Origin: Rhodospirillaceae bacterium
Lineage (GTDB): Bacteria > Pseudomonadota > Alphaproteobacteria > Rhodospirillales > JABHCV01
Assembly: GCA_014382375.1 (NCBI GenBank)
Contig: JACNJU010000090.1
Coordinates: 1 to 64,000, forward strand
Reading direction: 5' to 3'
Length of the DNA stretch: 64,000 nucleotides
Of the stretch, positions 47,981-57,298 are shown in pieces (position 1 is the stretch's first letter; each line of letters begins with the position of its first letter). The notes under the pieces are model-generated. The model was not told the DNA's origin. It ran no database searches and saw only the letters and a program-made list of their open reading frames with translations. The translations under genes and the position numbers were made by a program.

Positions 47981-48436
47981 ATGCTGCGCACGCGCATAAG
48001 CGACGCTTTGAAGACGGCGATGAAATCCAAGCAGACCCATACCGTCTCGACCGTTCGCCTGATTATGGCCGCTCTCAAAGATCGTGACATCGCCGCCCGC
48101 TCGAAAGGCAACGCCGAGGGCATCGGCGATGATGAAATTCTTTCGATGTTGCAATCGATGATTAAACAACGCCGCGAAAGCGTTGAAATGTATGAAAAAG
48201 GCGGTCGCGCCGAACTGGCCGAACAGGAAGCCAGTGAAATCGAAATCATCCAGACTTTCCTGCCTGAGCAGATGGATGATGCGGCCCTAAGCGCCGCCGT
48301 CACCGAGATCGTTAAAGAGGCAGAGGCGACATCATTGAAAGACATGGGCAAGGTGATGGGGCTTTTGAAAGAACGCTACGCCGGTGAAATGGACTTCTCG
48401 AAAGCCAGCGCCCAGGTCAAAAACCAGCTTTCTTAA
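47981..48436 (+). CDS. yqeY: GatB/YqeY-domain protein
   Basis: A 151-residue protein with the GatB/YqeY helical fold (LRTRISDALKTAMKSK, VRLIMAALKDRDI, GIGDDEILSMLQSMIKQRRES, EIEIIQTFLPEQM, MGKVMGLLKERYAGEMD). These proteins resemble the tRNA-binding part of the GatB amidotransferase; the function is not settled. The ATG at 47981 follows AGGAAG; the frame also extends to 47963. It precedes dnaG and rpoD in the usual order. Confidence 0.9.
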   Translation: MLRTRISDALKTAMKSKQTHTVSTVRLIMAALKDRDIAARSKGNAEGIGDDEILSMLQSMIKQRRESVEMYEKGGRAELAEQEASEIEIIQTFLPEQMDDAALSAAVTEIVKEAEATSLKDMGKVMGLLKERYAGEMDFSKASAQVKNQLS

Positions 48437-48573
48437 ACAACTTTATACCGGCTTCTGTGGATGAATCTCTGCATAAGTTGGTGGATAATTTCACCATCTA
48501 GGCAATTGGATAGCGACGCCAATCGGTTTAGAATCGCGCCGTCCGTCCACGTGCTTCCCGGGATCACCCGACC

Positions 48574-50418
48574 ATGGCTTTTTCGCCGCAGTTTCTTGAT
48601 GAGTTGCGCCTTCGCACCGGCCTTGCCGATCTGATCGGCAAACGGGTGCGCCTGACCCACAAGGGCAACGAACATCAGGGCTTGTGTCCCTTCCATAAAG
48701 AAAAGACGCCGTCGTTCACCCTTAACGAGGAAAAGGGCTTCTATCACTGCTTCGGCTGTGGCGCCCATGGCAGCGCCATCGACTTTGTCATGAACATGGA
48801 CGGCCTGTCCTTTCCCGAAGCCGTCGAGCGGCTGGCCGGGGACGCCGGTATGGAAGTCCCCGTTGACAGCCCCGAGGAGCGCGAAAACGCCAAGAAGCGC
48901 CAGACCTTATATGACGTTGTCGAGGCGGCTGCTGCCTACTTCGAGCAACAACTGCGGATGCCCGAAGGCCGGACGGCGCTGGATTACCTGAAAGGCCGTG
49001 GGCTTGATGACGGAACAATCGCCAAATTTCGCTTAGGCTTCGCCCCCGATGGTCACGGCGCCTTAAAGACGGCACTCAGACGGTTGAAAATCAGCGACGA
49101 TCAAATGGTCGCCGCTGGTTTGCTTATCCAGCCCGAAGACGCCGGGCGCGAGGCTTACGACCGCTTCCGCAACCGGGTTATTTTCCCGATTACCGACAAA
49201 CGCGGTCGGGTTATCGCCTTCGGTGGCAGGATTATGGCCGGGGACGATGATAAAAAGCTCGCCAAGTACCTGAATTCACCGGAAACAGCACTTTTTCATA
49301 AAGGCAATGTTCTTTACAACCTGGCCCTGGCCGCAAAGTCCGCCCGTCAGCAGGGCACGGTGATCGTCACCGAAGGCTATATGGATGTCATCGCCCTGGC
49401 CCAGGCTGGCTTCGAGCACGCCGTCGCACCGCTGGGCACGGCGCTTACCGAACAGCAGATCGTTGAATTATGGAAGTTGGTGCGCGAACCGGTGATGTGC
49501 TTCGATGGTGACAATGCCGGTATGCGGGCGCAAGGCCGCGCCGCAGAGCGGGCACTGGCGCTGCTCAAGCCCGGCTATGCCCTGCGTTTCGCCACCCTGC
49601 CCCAGGGCGAGGATCCGGACAGCCTGATCGCCAATCAAGGCCGCCAGGCCATGGCCAACCTTATTGAAAAGGCCGAACCGTTATCGGAAGTGTTGTGGAA
49701 AATCGAAACCGGCGGTCGTTTGCCGAAAACCCCCGAGCAACGCGCGGCCCTGCAAAAAGCGTTGGAAGATCACGCTCGCTCCATTACCGACCCGACCGTG
49801 CGGGCCCATTTTTCAAAAGATTTTAGGGATCGGGTGTGGGCCGCTTCGGGTCGAAGCGAGAAAGCAGGCAAAAGAGTTAAAACAATGGCCCCGACCATGG
49901 GTATTGGCGCAGGTGCAGCGACAGGTGCCAAAATAGACGCCCATGCCCTGCGTGAAAGGATTTTACTGGCTACCGTTTTGGGCCACCCGGGGCTCTATGA
50001 CACGGTTGGAGAGCGCCTGGGCGGGGTGTCATTTTCGGCTCCCGGCCTTGACAATCTACGTCAGGAAGTTCTAAAGACCTTGGCCGGGGAACCGGACCTT
50101 GACTCTGAGGGTGTGAAACGCCACCTCAAAGAGAATGGGTATTCGGAAATTCTGGATTTTGTTTTGATGCCTGAGGTTATTGCCAACGCTTTTTTTGTCA
50201 AACCAGGGACGGATATTGAAACGGCTCTGGAAGGCTGGGAAGAAACTTACGCTCTTTATAGAAACACGGATCTGGGAATTGAAATTGAAGAGGAGCGTGA
50301 TCGCCTGAAAGATGATATGTCTTCTGAAAATTTCAATCGGTTCAACTCTTTATCCGAACAGAAGCTGGAAGCTGCGAAGGGCATTGAAGATGAACAGGCT
50401 GGACGCACAAAGAATTAA
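48574..50418 (+). CDS. dnaG: DNA primase
   Basis: A 614-residue primase that lays down RNA primers. The N-terminal zinc domain has CPFHKEKTPSF and FHCFGCGAHG-type ligands (HCFGCG). The catalytic Toprim domain has VIVTEGYMDVIALAQAG and DGDNAGMRA. A C-terminal helicase-interacting part follows. Normal length. Together with rpoD it forms part of the macromolecular synthesis operon arrangement. Confidence 0.97.
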   Translation: MAFSPQFLDELRLRTGLADLIGKRVRLTHKGNEHQGLCPFHKEKTPSFTLNEEKGFYHCFGCGAHGSAIDFVMNMDGLSFPEAVERLAGDAGMEVPVDSPEERENAKKRQTLYDVVEAAAAYFEQQLRMPEGRTALDYLKGRGLDDGTIAKFRLGFAPDGHGALKTALRRLKISDDQMVAAGLLIQPEDAGREAYDRFRNRVIFPITDKRGRVIAFGGRIMAGDDDKKLAKYLNSPETALFHKGNVLYNLALAAKSARQQGTVIVTEGYMDVIALAQAGFEHAVAPLGTALTEQQIVELWKLVREPVMCFDGDNAGMRAQGRAAERALALLKPGYALRFATLPQGEDPDSLIANQGRQAMANLIEKAEPLSEVLWKIETGGRLPKTPEQRAALQKALEDHARSITDPTVRAHFSKDFRDRVWAASGRSEKAGKRVKTMAPTMGIGAGAATGAKIDAHALRERILLATVLGHPGLYDTVGERLGGVSFSAPGLDNLRQEVLKTLAGEPDLDSEGVKRHLKENGYSEILDFVLMPEVIANAFFVKPGTDIETALEGWEETYALYRNTDLGIEIEEERDRLKDDMSSENFNRFNSLSEQKLEAAKGIEDEQAGRTKN

Positions 50419-50524
50419 AGTCTCAACGTAAATCGTTTCGATGGCGCTGTTCTTGGGTTGTAAGACGGCGACAGTCTGGACAGGGGTTGTTGACCCCTTG
50501 AAGCAAGTATTTAAGAAGGTATAG

Positions 50525-52564
50525 ATGGCGACCAAATCAACCGCCACAGCGGAAAAAACCACCGGGCAGGAAGAAAGCACAGACGGTCCACTTCTGGATA
50601 CGCTGGGCGCTGCCGTAAAGAAGATGCTGGCCAAGGGCAAGGAGCGCGGTTTCGTCACCTATGACGAGCTTAATACGGCGCTGCCCCCTGAACAGGTTTC
50701 CTCCGAGCAGATCGAAGACACCATGACCCAGCTTTCGGAAATGGGAATCAACGTCGTCGAAAGCGAAGACAGCGAGGAAGCGACCAAGGACGAGCCCGCC
50801 GAAGAAGATAAGGAAAAAGCCAGCGGCAATGTTGACGAGAGTGATCTTGGCCGCACCGATGATCCGGTGCGCATGTACCTGCGCGAAATGGGCTCGGTTG
50901 AACTGCTGTCGCGCGAAGGTGAAATCGCTATCGCCAAGCGCATCGAGGCCGGCCGTGAAATGATGATCGGCGGTATTTGTGAAAATCCCCTGACCATCCG
51001 TGCCATCGTCGAATGGCATGACGCCCTGCTTGATGAAAAGATGTTGCTGCGTGATATCATCGACCTTGACGCCACCCACGGCGGTGGCCCGGGCCAACCG
51101 GTTAAAACCCCCGCTGCCACAGAAAATGGCGAGAGTGCCGAAGTCGTCGAGGGAGCTTCGAAAAAAGAAGATGCCAAGGAGGCCAAGCCCGCCAACGACG
51201 ACGAAGCCAAAGAGAAAGACGGCGAGCAAGGTGACGCTGAAAAATCCGAAGATGAAAAGGCCGCCGACGCCGAAGATGAAGCCGATGAAGAGGTAAACCT
51301 GTCACTGGCCGCCCTCGAGGCAAAGCTGATGCCGGAAGTTATCGAAACCTTCGAAGTGATCGCCAAGACCTACAAAAAATTACATCGTCTGCAATTGCAG
51401 CGCATGGAAGCGTTTTCAACCGGCGACACCATCAAGACGCCCCAGGAAAAGCGCTATGGCAAATTGCGCCATGAACTTGTTGTGCTGATGGACGGTGTTC
51501 ACCTGAATAACGCCCGTATCGAACAACTGGTTGAGCATCTTTACGGGCTCAATCGTCAGCTGCTCGGCTTTGAAGGCAAACTGCTGCGCATGGCGACCAC
51601 ATCGAAGGTCAAGCGCGAGGACTTCCTTGAGCACTATCATGGCCATGAACTGGATCCGCGCTGGCTCAAAAAGGTAGAAAAATTACCGGGCAAGGCATGG
51701 GAGCGTTTCGTCAATCGCTTCGGCGACGAGGTTAAGGAAATCCGCAAAGAGATTGGTGAAATTTCCAACGAGGCAGGGCTGCCCGTTGGCGAATTCCGCC
51801 GCATTGTCGCGGTCGTCCAGAAAGGCGAGCGCGAAGCGGCCAAGGCCAAAAAGGAAATGATCGAGGCCAATTTGCGGCTGGTCATTTCCATCGCCAAGAA
51901 ATACACCAACCGCGGCTTGCAGTTCCTCGACCTTATTCAGGAAGGCAACATCGGCCTGATGAAGGCGGTTGATAAATTTGAATACCGCCGCGGTTACAAG
52001 TTCTCCACCTACGCGACCTGGTGGATCAGGCAGGCGATAACCCGTTCCATCGCCGATCAGGCCCGGACCATCCGCATTCCCGTCCACATGATCGAAACCA
52101 TCAACAAACTGGTTCGCACCTCGCGTCAGATGTTGCATGAAATCGGTCGCGAACCGACGCCCGAAGAACTGGCGATCAAGCTTTCCATGCCCCTTGAAAA
52201 AGTGCGCAAGGTGCTGAAGATCGCCAAGGAACCGATCAGCCTTGAAACCCCGATTGGTGACGAGGAAGACTCACACCTTGGTGATTTCATCGAAGATAAA
52301 AATGCCGTCCAGCCGCTCGATGCGGCCATTCAGGCCAACCTGCGCGAAACCACGACGCGGGTACTGGCAAGCCTCACCGCCCGTGAAGAACGGGTGCTGC
52401 GTATGCGCTTTGGCATCGGCATGAACACGGATCACACCTTGGAAGAAGTCGGACAGCAGTTCTCGGTTACTCGAGAACGAATACGTCAGATCGAAGCCAA
52501 GGCGTTGCGCAAACTGAAGCATCCCAGCCGGTCGCGCAAACTCAGAAGCTTCCTTGATTATTAA
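50525..52564 (+). CDS. rpoD: RNA polymerase sigma factor RpoD (sigma-70)
   Basis: A 679-residue primary sigma factor. Region 1.1 is N-terminal, then region 1.2 ([29 protein letters not shown]). An acidic low-complexity stretch (about 190-260) sits in the non-conserved region. Core-binding region 2 has [41 protein letters not shown]. The region 4 helix-turn-helix has [35 protein letters not shown] precedes the ATG. A strong terminator follows. Confidence 0.97.
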   Translation: MATKSTATAEKTTGQEESTDGPLLDTLGAAVKKMLAKGKERGFVTYDELNTALPPEQVSSEQIEDTMTQLSEMGINVVESEDSEEATKDEPAEEDKEKASGNVDESDLGRTDDPVRMYLREMGSVELLSREGEIAIAKRIEAGREMMIGGICENPLTIRAIVEWHDALLDEKMLLRDIIDLDATHGGGPGQPVKTPAATENGESAEVVEGASKKEDAKEAKPANDDEAKEKDGEQGDAEKSEDEKAADAEDEADEEVNLSLAALEAKLMPEVIETFEVIAKTYKKLHRLQLQRMEAFSTGDTIKTPQEKRYGKLRHELVVLMDGVHLNNARIEQLVEHLYGLNRQLLGFEGKLLRMATTSKVKREDFLEHYHGHELDPRWLKKVEKLPGKAWERFVNRFGDEVKEIRKEIGEISNEAGLPVGEFRRIVAVVQKGEREAAKAKKEMIEANLRLVISIAKKYTNRGLQFLDLIQEGNIGLMKAVDKFEYRRGYKFSTYATWWIRQAITRSIADQARTIRIPVHMIETINKLVRTSRQMLHEIGREPTPEELAIKLSMPLEKVRKVLKIAKEPISLETPIGDEEDSHLGDFIEDKNAVQPLDAAIQANLRETTTRVLASLTAREERVLRMRFGIGMNTDHTLEEVGQQFSVTRERIRQIEAKALRKLKHPSRSRKLRSFLDY

Positions 52565-52590
52565 AGGCGCGACTGAGAAGAACGTTTAAA

Positions 52591-52620
52591 AAGGCCGGGG
52601 TAAAAATTCCCGGCCTTTTT
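52591..52620 (+). terminator. Rho-independent terminator of rpoD
   Basis: AAGGCCGGG (52591-52599) pairs with CCCGGCCTT (52609-52617), followed by a T-run, 26 bases after the rpoD stop. Confidence 0.9.
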
Positions 52621-52660
52621 CATTTCATCCCCGCCGCATGTAGCAAGCGGGGAACACGGT

Positions 52661-52737
52661 GGGCCTGTAGCTCAGCTGGTTAGAGCCGGCCGCTCATAAC
52701 GGTCTGGTCGCAGGTTCGAGTCCTGCCGGGCCCACCA
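52661..52737 (+). tRNA. tRNA-Ile (CAT anticodon, lysidine type)
   Basis: A 77-base cloverleaf with encoded CCA. Acceptor GGGCCTG/CGGGCCC, D arm GCTC/GAGC, anticodon stem GGCCG/CGGTC with loop CTCATAA, variable TGGTC, and T arm GCAGG/CCTGC with TTCGAGT. The CAT anticodon with this body resembles tRNA-Ile2, whose C34 is modified to lysidine to read AUA; tRNA-Met is less likely. An integrase gene lies directly downstream on the opposite strand, so its 3' end is probably the attachment site of the adjoining element. Confidence 0.88.
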
Positions 52738-52776
52738 CCCCATTTTTAAGTCACTGATTTATTTGACTTAATCGCC

Positions 52777-52812
52777 AAAAGTCCCAAACTTTATATGGAG
52801 TTTGGGACTTTT
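52777..52812. terminator. Bidirectional terminator between tRNA and integrase
   Basis: A perfect 14-bp stem, AAAAGTCCCAAACT (52777-52790) with AGTTTGGGACTTTT (52799-52812), loop of 8, with T-runs on both strands. It can end the integrase transcript on minus and tRNA read-through on plus. Confidence 0.88.
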
Positions 52813-52816
52813 TGTT

Positions 52817-53845
52817 CTATTTTTGTCCATCAATACGCTCCCGAACCCGCTCTGCAAGTTGCTTCTGTTGGGCAGCTTTCGTGTATCGCTGGACCTCTGT
52901 AATGGTGTCATGTCCGGTGATGGACATGATCTCATGGATCGTGCAACCAATGTCGGCTAGGTGTGACGCTGCGGCTTTTCTCACTCCGTGGGCTGAACAT
53001 TGAGGTAGCCCAGCTTCATCGCATCTATCACGGAACCAGTTTCCAAATCCGTTGCCCGTGAATGGCTTTCCATGCTCCGTCACCAAGTAGGTCAAATCGC
53101 CTGTCTTGCTGGCATCAATGACACTTTGCAAATTGTCCAGAACTGGGATTTCGATGCGCTTGCCTGTTTTCTGCTGAATGACAGTCATCCAAGCGTCCTT
53201 GACGTGCTGCCTCCCCATTTTAACGATGTCTGAACGCCTCTGACCGGTGTACAGGAGAATGGCAAATGCCAGCCGTGCTTTTGTGCCGATGGGGTGCGTG
53301 GATTCGAACTGCGCTATTTCTTCAAGTGTCCAAGCATGGAATCCATCTTTGTTCTTTGTCTTTAATCTTTCGACTGCGATAACGGGATTGATATCGAGAA
53401 GATCATAGTTCACCGCGTACTTGAAGACCTGCCGCAACCCCTTGAGGAGGTTGTTGGCTGAACCTGGGCGATCCATCATGGCATCGCGGAACTTCCGAAT
53501 GTGGCGTGGGCGAAGTTGCGTGTATCGTTTATCACCATGCTCCTCGCAGAAATTATCCAGAATCCCTCGGCGGGTTTTTCTGTATCCATCGCCAATTTCT
53601 TTGAATGCGGAGGATTGGTAATACTGCTCGACGAGCCAGCGCATGGAATCTGGTTGGGCACGTTTGAAACTTGGTTTAACCTTCGTGACGCCATTCAGGG
53701 CGTTGTTATAGTCCTCCCAGAACTCAGGTGATCCCGATGGCCCTCGAAGAGGAATGCGTTTCCCCTGACCTTTCCGGAAATAGAACCGTTCCTTGCCGTA
53801 GCGGTCCTTCCAGTGATCAACGTGATTAATCTTCACTTTCATCAT
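52817..53845 (-). CDS. int: Tyrosine-type site-specific integrase
   Basis: A 342-residue phage/island integrase. An Arm-type or SAM-like N-terminal part precedes a catalytic domain with Arg in LLYTGQRRSDIVKMG, Lys in IQQKTGKRIE, HxxR in HGVRKAAASHLAD, His in SITGHDTITE and Tyr in VQRYTKAA, all present. It likely inserts the element into the tRNA-Ile 3' end. The open frame begins at 53905, but the tandem ATGs at 53845/53842, overlapping the end of the upstream excisionase-like gene, are better starts. Confidence 0.9.
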   Translation of the reverse strand: MMKVKINHVDHWKDRYGKERFYFRKGQGKRIPLRGPSGSPEFWEDYNNALNGVTKVKPSFKRAQPDSMRWLVEQYYQSSAFKEIGDGYRKTRRGILDNFCEEHGDKRYTQLRPRHIRKFRDAMMDRPGSANNLLKGLRQVFKYAVNYDLLDINPVIAVERLKTKNKDGFHAWTLEEIAQFESTHPIGTKARLAFAILLYTGQRRSDIVKMGRQHVKDAWMTVIQQKTGKRIEIPVLDNLQSVIDASKTGDLTYLVTEHGKPFTGNGFGNWFRDRCDEAGLPQCSAHGVRKAAASHLADIGCTIHEIMSITGHDTITEVQRYTKAAQQKQLAERVRERIDGQK

Positions 53846-54155
53846 CGTCCCAATCATTCTTGTCGTGGTTGGTTTGGGGACGTGGTAGGTCAGCGAAGAA
53901 CTCATCCAGTTCCTCTCTATCCCAGACTTTCTTTTTGCCGATCAATCGGGGGGATGGCATATCGCCATTTTTGACCATGCCGTCGAACATGCGCGGGGAA
54001 CACCCTATGTAGAATGCTGCATCCGTTCGGGGCAGACCGCGTGGGGCGAGGAGCCTTGCGGTTCGTAGCTGGATTACATTGTCTTGTGCTGGAGAGGACT
54101 GGTCGGAGATGTGGTCGGAAGTGACGATGGCAATATTGGAATTGCCTATGCGCAT
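53826..54155 (-). CDS. Excisionase-like / AlpA-type helix-turn-helix protein
   Basis: A 109-residue protein whose middle (LPRTDAAFYIGCSPRMFDGMV..GDMPSPRLIGKKKVWDREELDEFFADL) matches the MerR-like winged helix of AlpA/Xis proteins. The C-terminus is acidic. It overlaps the integrase start by about 20 bases, as expected for an excision/regulation gene paired with int. It may guide the direction of recombination. Confidence 0.75.
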   Translation of the reverse strand: MRIGNSNIAIVTSDHISDQSSPAQDNVIQLRTARLLAPRGLPRTDAAFYIGCSPRMFDGMVKNGDMPSPRLIGKKKVWDREELDEFFADLPRPQTNHDKNDWDDDESED

Positions 54156-54451
54156 GTATCTGACCTCGAGTGTTTGTTACACTGTATTGCGTACTCTTTC
54201 TGCGATGGCGTTATGTTTGGGACAATACCTCGACGTCGATAATCGTCAAAGGTTTCGAGGGTGATACCCCAGTGCGATGCCTGTTGCCATGTTGAACGAT
54301 GATGGCTTTGCAGCGGCAAAGGGTCGATATATTTGGTGGGGATGGTGGGGGCGGAGCAGTGGTCTCGTAATGTACGGGCGGAAACTATCCTACCGCCGTT
54401 GTTCATTGTTAAAAAATAGCACTGCCATGCACTCCCAATTAAGTGTTTCAT
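54146..54451 (-). CDS. Small open frame upstream of the excisionase-like gene
   Basis: A 101-residue frame overlapping the next gene by 10 bases. Its second half (WGITLETFDDYRRRGIVPNI) could be a helix-turn-helix remnant, and the first half is not protein-like. No strong ribosome site. It may be real, a remnant, or noise. Confidence 0.3.
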   Translation of the reverse strand: MKHLIGSAWQCYFLTMNNGGRIVSARTLRDHCSAPTIPTKYIDPLPLQSHHRSTWQQASHWGITLETFDDYRRRGIVPNITPSQKEYAIQCNKHSRSDTCA

Positions 54452-54538
54452 TATTTAACCATAGTATACTAAAAAGTGTAAAAAGTCAAGTTTTACATAT
54501 GAATAATATACAGGCGGTTTTTCCAGAATAAGGTAATA

Positions 54539-55294
54539 TTAGATATCAAATTTTATTTCTTTGTCTCGATCCTTAAGGTGAACAAACTCACGGAATTCTT
54601 CTTCCTTAATTACCCCTCTTATTTTTCTTACAGTTTCATCGGTCCACCGTTTGCCGTCTACGGTTAGGTAAGCTTCGCGATCCAATGCCCAAGCAATACG
54701 TTTGTTCGTGAGCTTAGGAGTTTCCTCCAAAATCTTCTCGATAACCCTATAGATAGGCTCAACCCCATGATAAAGGTGCTCGAAACCTTTTAGGCGACGG
54801 CGACCTATTTTGAATTTGGTTTTCCACTTCTCAATTGGGGAGGGTTTTTCTTTCTTTTTCTTTATGATTTTTTTTATGGGGCGACGTCGTGATTCAAATT
54901 TTTCCAATCTTGCCTGACGTTCAATTGCCTCCATGATTTTTCTATCAGGAGGAATTGCCACAAACTTCCAGTCCCTTATTTTCTTAAGTCTTTCGGCTTG
55001 TTCGAGGAAACTATTCAGCACTACGTTTGGTCTCCAGTTTCCAATATCTACGTACAAAAATGTTGCCTTATGTTTGTTGCAAAGTTCGGCTAGCTCCATC
55101 AGTACTTTGAATCCGGTTTTGCGACCTAATGAGAATTTTTGTTGCTCACCACCGTATTTAATAACTTCGTATTCATTCTCTTCTGCGTACTCCGCAATTC
55201 GATTGCGCTGCAACCTTGCATCAGGGGCCCATTTCCCTTTCCAGAGTCTGCCACGCATATAGCCTACGGCCTTGCCACTTCCACGCTCTGCCAT
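54539..55294 (-). CDS. Serine-recombinase-like protein without the usual catalytic motif
   Basis: A 251-residue, Lys-rich protein. The start GKAVGYMRGRLW and LQRNRIAEYAEENEYEVI follow the resolvase fold, as do FLYVDIGNW and the later KKIRDWKFVAIPPD. The C-terminal LTNKRIAWALDREAYLT...KRWTDETVRKIRG matches the recombinase DNA-binding domain. The catalytic YxRxS of serine recombinases reads YMRGR here, without the nucleophile serine, and the DRLaR-type motif is absent. It may bind DNA without cutting. The ATG at 55294 follows GAGAGG; the frame extends to 55369. The 55295-55540 region is AT-rich, with a possible promoter for the next gene. Confidence 0.6.
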   Translation of the reverse strand: MAERGSGKAVGYMRGRLWKGKWAPDARLQRNRIAEYAEENEYEVIKYGGEQQKFSLGRKTGFKVLMELAELCNKHKATFLYVDIGNWRPNVVLNSFLEQAERLKKIRDWKFVAIPPDRKIMEAIERQARLEKFESRRRPIKKIIKKKKEKPSPIEKWKTKFKIGRRRLKGFEHLYHGVEPIYRVIEKILEETPKLTNKRIAWALDREAYLTVDGKRWTDETVRKIRGVIKEEEFREFVHLKDRDKEIKFDI

Positions 55295-55540
55295 CGTTCC
55301 TCTCTTTAAAAAAACAGACAAATAAAAAGATTTATCCGATTTATTATCAATAATGTCAATATTTTGCAAAATGAGATAGTAAAAATAAGCCGGATTAAAC
55401 TGGTATTTTGTTGGTGTAAAACTGGCAGATTAAAAGGGCTGTAGGCAGTACTAAGTAGTTTCGAAAAACCGCATTATCGAAGTTGGGTACCTTTCTGGCG
55501 TCACGAGCAATCAAGCTCACCATTTGAAAGGAACCTCAAA

Positions 55541-56302
55541 ATGTCAAAATCTACCCTCACTAATACCCCCGTTGCAGCCAACGATTCCAACATTGCAGCA
55601 ACAAAGCCTTCCACCCTACTTGCCCAGTACCGGGCAGCTAAAGATGCCATCACCAACCTTAGCAGCATCGTTGGCAACTTGCTGAATGGGCAGGGTGGTG
55701 CCGGGCGCAGGGCACATCTTGCGGCTTACACTTTTGTTTCCGCTTGTATGGATAATCCAGCCGAAGCAGCCAAGTTGCCCGGCTGGGATGATGCGGCGGT
55801 GCAAGCTGGTACAAATCCCTGCTATCAACCGATTAAGATGCTGGCGGCAGATATGAACCCCGCAGTTCAATCTAAAATCAGCATGATGGCAAAAGTGTAC
55901 CAACATGCCCATAAAGCCAATATTGCCCCAGAACACTTTCTTGAACATCTGAAACGCAATCATGGGCTACGCCGCTGGTACGATGGCATCAATCTTGCCG
56001 AAAAGGCTGCGAATGGGAACACGCCAAAAGCTGGCACTAAAAAATCATCTACCGGCAGCACGGCACCTGCCAAGCCTAAAGTCCCACCACCGGCACCCAT
56101 CGATATTGTGCAACGGGTGGCTGATACCACCCAGATTGCCTACGCCATCATCGATAAAGAATTGTTGATCTGCGATAGCGATGCCAAAGGTGATCTGGAA
56201 TCTAACCCAGCATTTCTTGGAATTGTGCAGGTGGCAAACGATGATTGCATCACTTTCCTGAACGATAACGATCCACGCTTTGCCATGAAAGGAGCAGCAT
56301 AA
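55541..56302 (+). CDS. Unknown protein coupled to the DNA methylase
   Basis: A 253-residue protein I do not recognise. The first 25 residues are Thr/Ala/Asn-rich and probably disordered. A helical region follows (AQYRAAKDAITNLSSIVGNLL...), then a Thr/Ala/Pro-rich linker (about 160-190) and a small C-terminal domain with AYAIIDKELLICDSD. No signal peptide or membrane segment. AAAGGA precedes the ATG. Its stop overlaps the next start (TAATG), so the two products are made together. Confidence 0.65.
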   Translation: MSKSTLTNTPVAANDSNIAATKPSTLLAQYRAAKDAITNLSSIVGNLLNGQGGAGRRAHLAAYTFVSACMDNPAEAAKLPGWDDAAVQAGTNPCYQPIKMLAADMNPAVQSKISMMAKVYQHAHKANIAPEHFLEHLKRNHGLRRWYDGINLAEKAANGNTPKAGTKKSSTGSTAPAKPKVPPPAPIDIVQRVADTTQIAYAIIDKELLICDSDAKGDLESNPAFLGIVQVANDDCITFLNDNDPRFAMKGAA

Positions 56303-57225
56303 TGTATACGCCAGTACCAACTATCAAATCTGATTCATTAGCGATTGCGATGAATCCTGAACTTGGCTTCCAGCACGTAAGCCCCCTTCAATATATGGGC
56401 GGCAAGGCAAGGCATATTAGATACTTATCTACACTAATGCCTGCCAACATTGATTACCTGTTCGATGCCTTTATGGGCGGGTTAAGCACAACCATTTTTC
56501 TAATTAAAACGGGGCGGGTTAAGCCGGAACATTGTTATGCGGGCGATGTTTCAACCCACCTGCTAAATTTCTACAACGTGCTTAAAACGCAATATGAACC
56601 CCTAACCTTGAAATTGGCTAGTGATAGCATTTTCCATTCAAATGGTTCCCGTCACCTGTTCAACAAGGCAATCGATGTATTACGTGGATCAGATGATGAA
56701 TTTGAACTTGCACGCGCATTTTACATATTTAATAAAATTCGCATGCCCCATGTTTGGGATTTTGAATACACGGCATTTTCGCCATCAAAGGTCGGGCCGA
56801 ATGCCGGAATTACAATTCCGCAAATTTTAAGATTGCCATTGTTTGCTGCTCTGGTTCAGCGGGTTGCGTTCAGTGAATGGGATTACACCGATGCCCTAAA
56901 TCAGGCGGCGGCAATTGGCAAGAATGCTTTTGTATTCCTGGACCCACCATATGAACTGGTTGGCGATGAACTTTATGGAGTTGAATTTGATTTTGATGAA
57001 TTTGCGGAACAGTGCCACGCGGTGGCTGGAAAATGCACTTTCATGATTACCATCAATGATAGCCCTGAAAACCGCATGCGGTTTAGTGGCTATAATGTCA
57101 TCGCCCGCAGGCAGCATTATTCAGGTTCGCACAAGGCAAATGGTGATGAACTTGTAATATGTAACTACGAACTTAGCCACCAAGCCCATTACTTGAATCG
57201 GTTGGGGTATCAGGTTGCGGCATAA
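56302..57225 (+). CDS. Phage-type DNA adenine N6-methyltransferase (D12 class)
   Basis: A 307-residue methyltransferase. The SAM-binding YMGGKARHIRYL near residue 30 is the D12-class counterpart of motif I. DAFMGGLSTTIFLIKTG follows, and the catalytic motif IV is DPPYEL at about 213-218. It is related to Dam and phage adenine methylases. The target site cannot be read from the sequence, and no restriction endonuclease is adjacent, so protection or regulation is likelier than restriction-modification. A strong terminator follows. Confidence 0.85.
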   Translation: MYTPVPTIKSDSLAIAMNPELGFQHVSPLQYMGGKARHIRYLSTLMPANIDYLFDAFMGGLSTTIFLIKTGRVKPEHCYAGDVSTHLLNFYNVLKTQYEPLTLKLASDSIFHSNGSRHLFNKAIDVLRGSDDEFELARAFYIFNKIRMPHVWDFEYTAFSPSKVGPNAGITIPQILRLPLFAALVQRVAFSEWDYTDALNQAAAIGKNAFVFLDPPYELVGDELYGVEFDFDEFAEQCHAVAGKCTFMITINDSPENRMRFSGYNVIARRQHYSGSHKANGDELVICNYELSHQAHYLNRLGYQVAA

Positions 57226-57242
57226 TCGGTGGTTCGCCGACA

Positions 57243-57268
57243 GAAAGGGGGCAGCGTTGCCCCCTTTC
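57243..57268. terminator. Bidirectional terminator between methylase and Cys-rich gene
   Basis: An 11-bp stem GAAAGGGGGCA (57243-57253) with TGCCCCCTTTC (57258-57268), loop GCGT, with a T-rich stretch after it on plus. It serves both convergent genes. Confidence 0.88.
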
Positions 57269-57298
57269 TTTCTATTTTTGTCTCTGCCAATCTCCACA

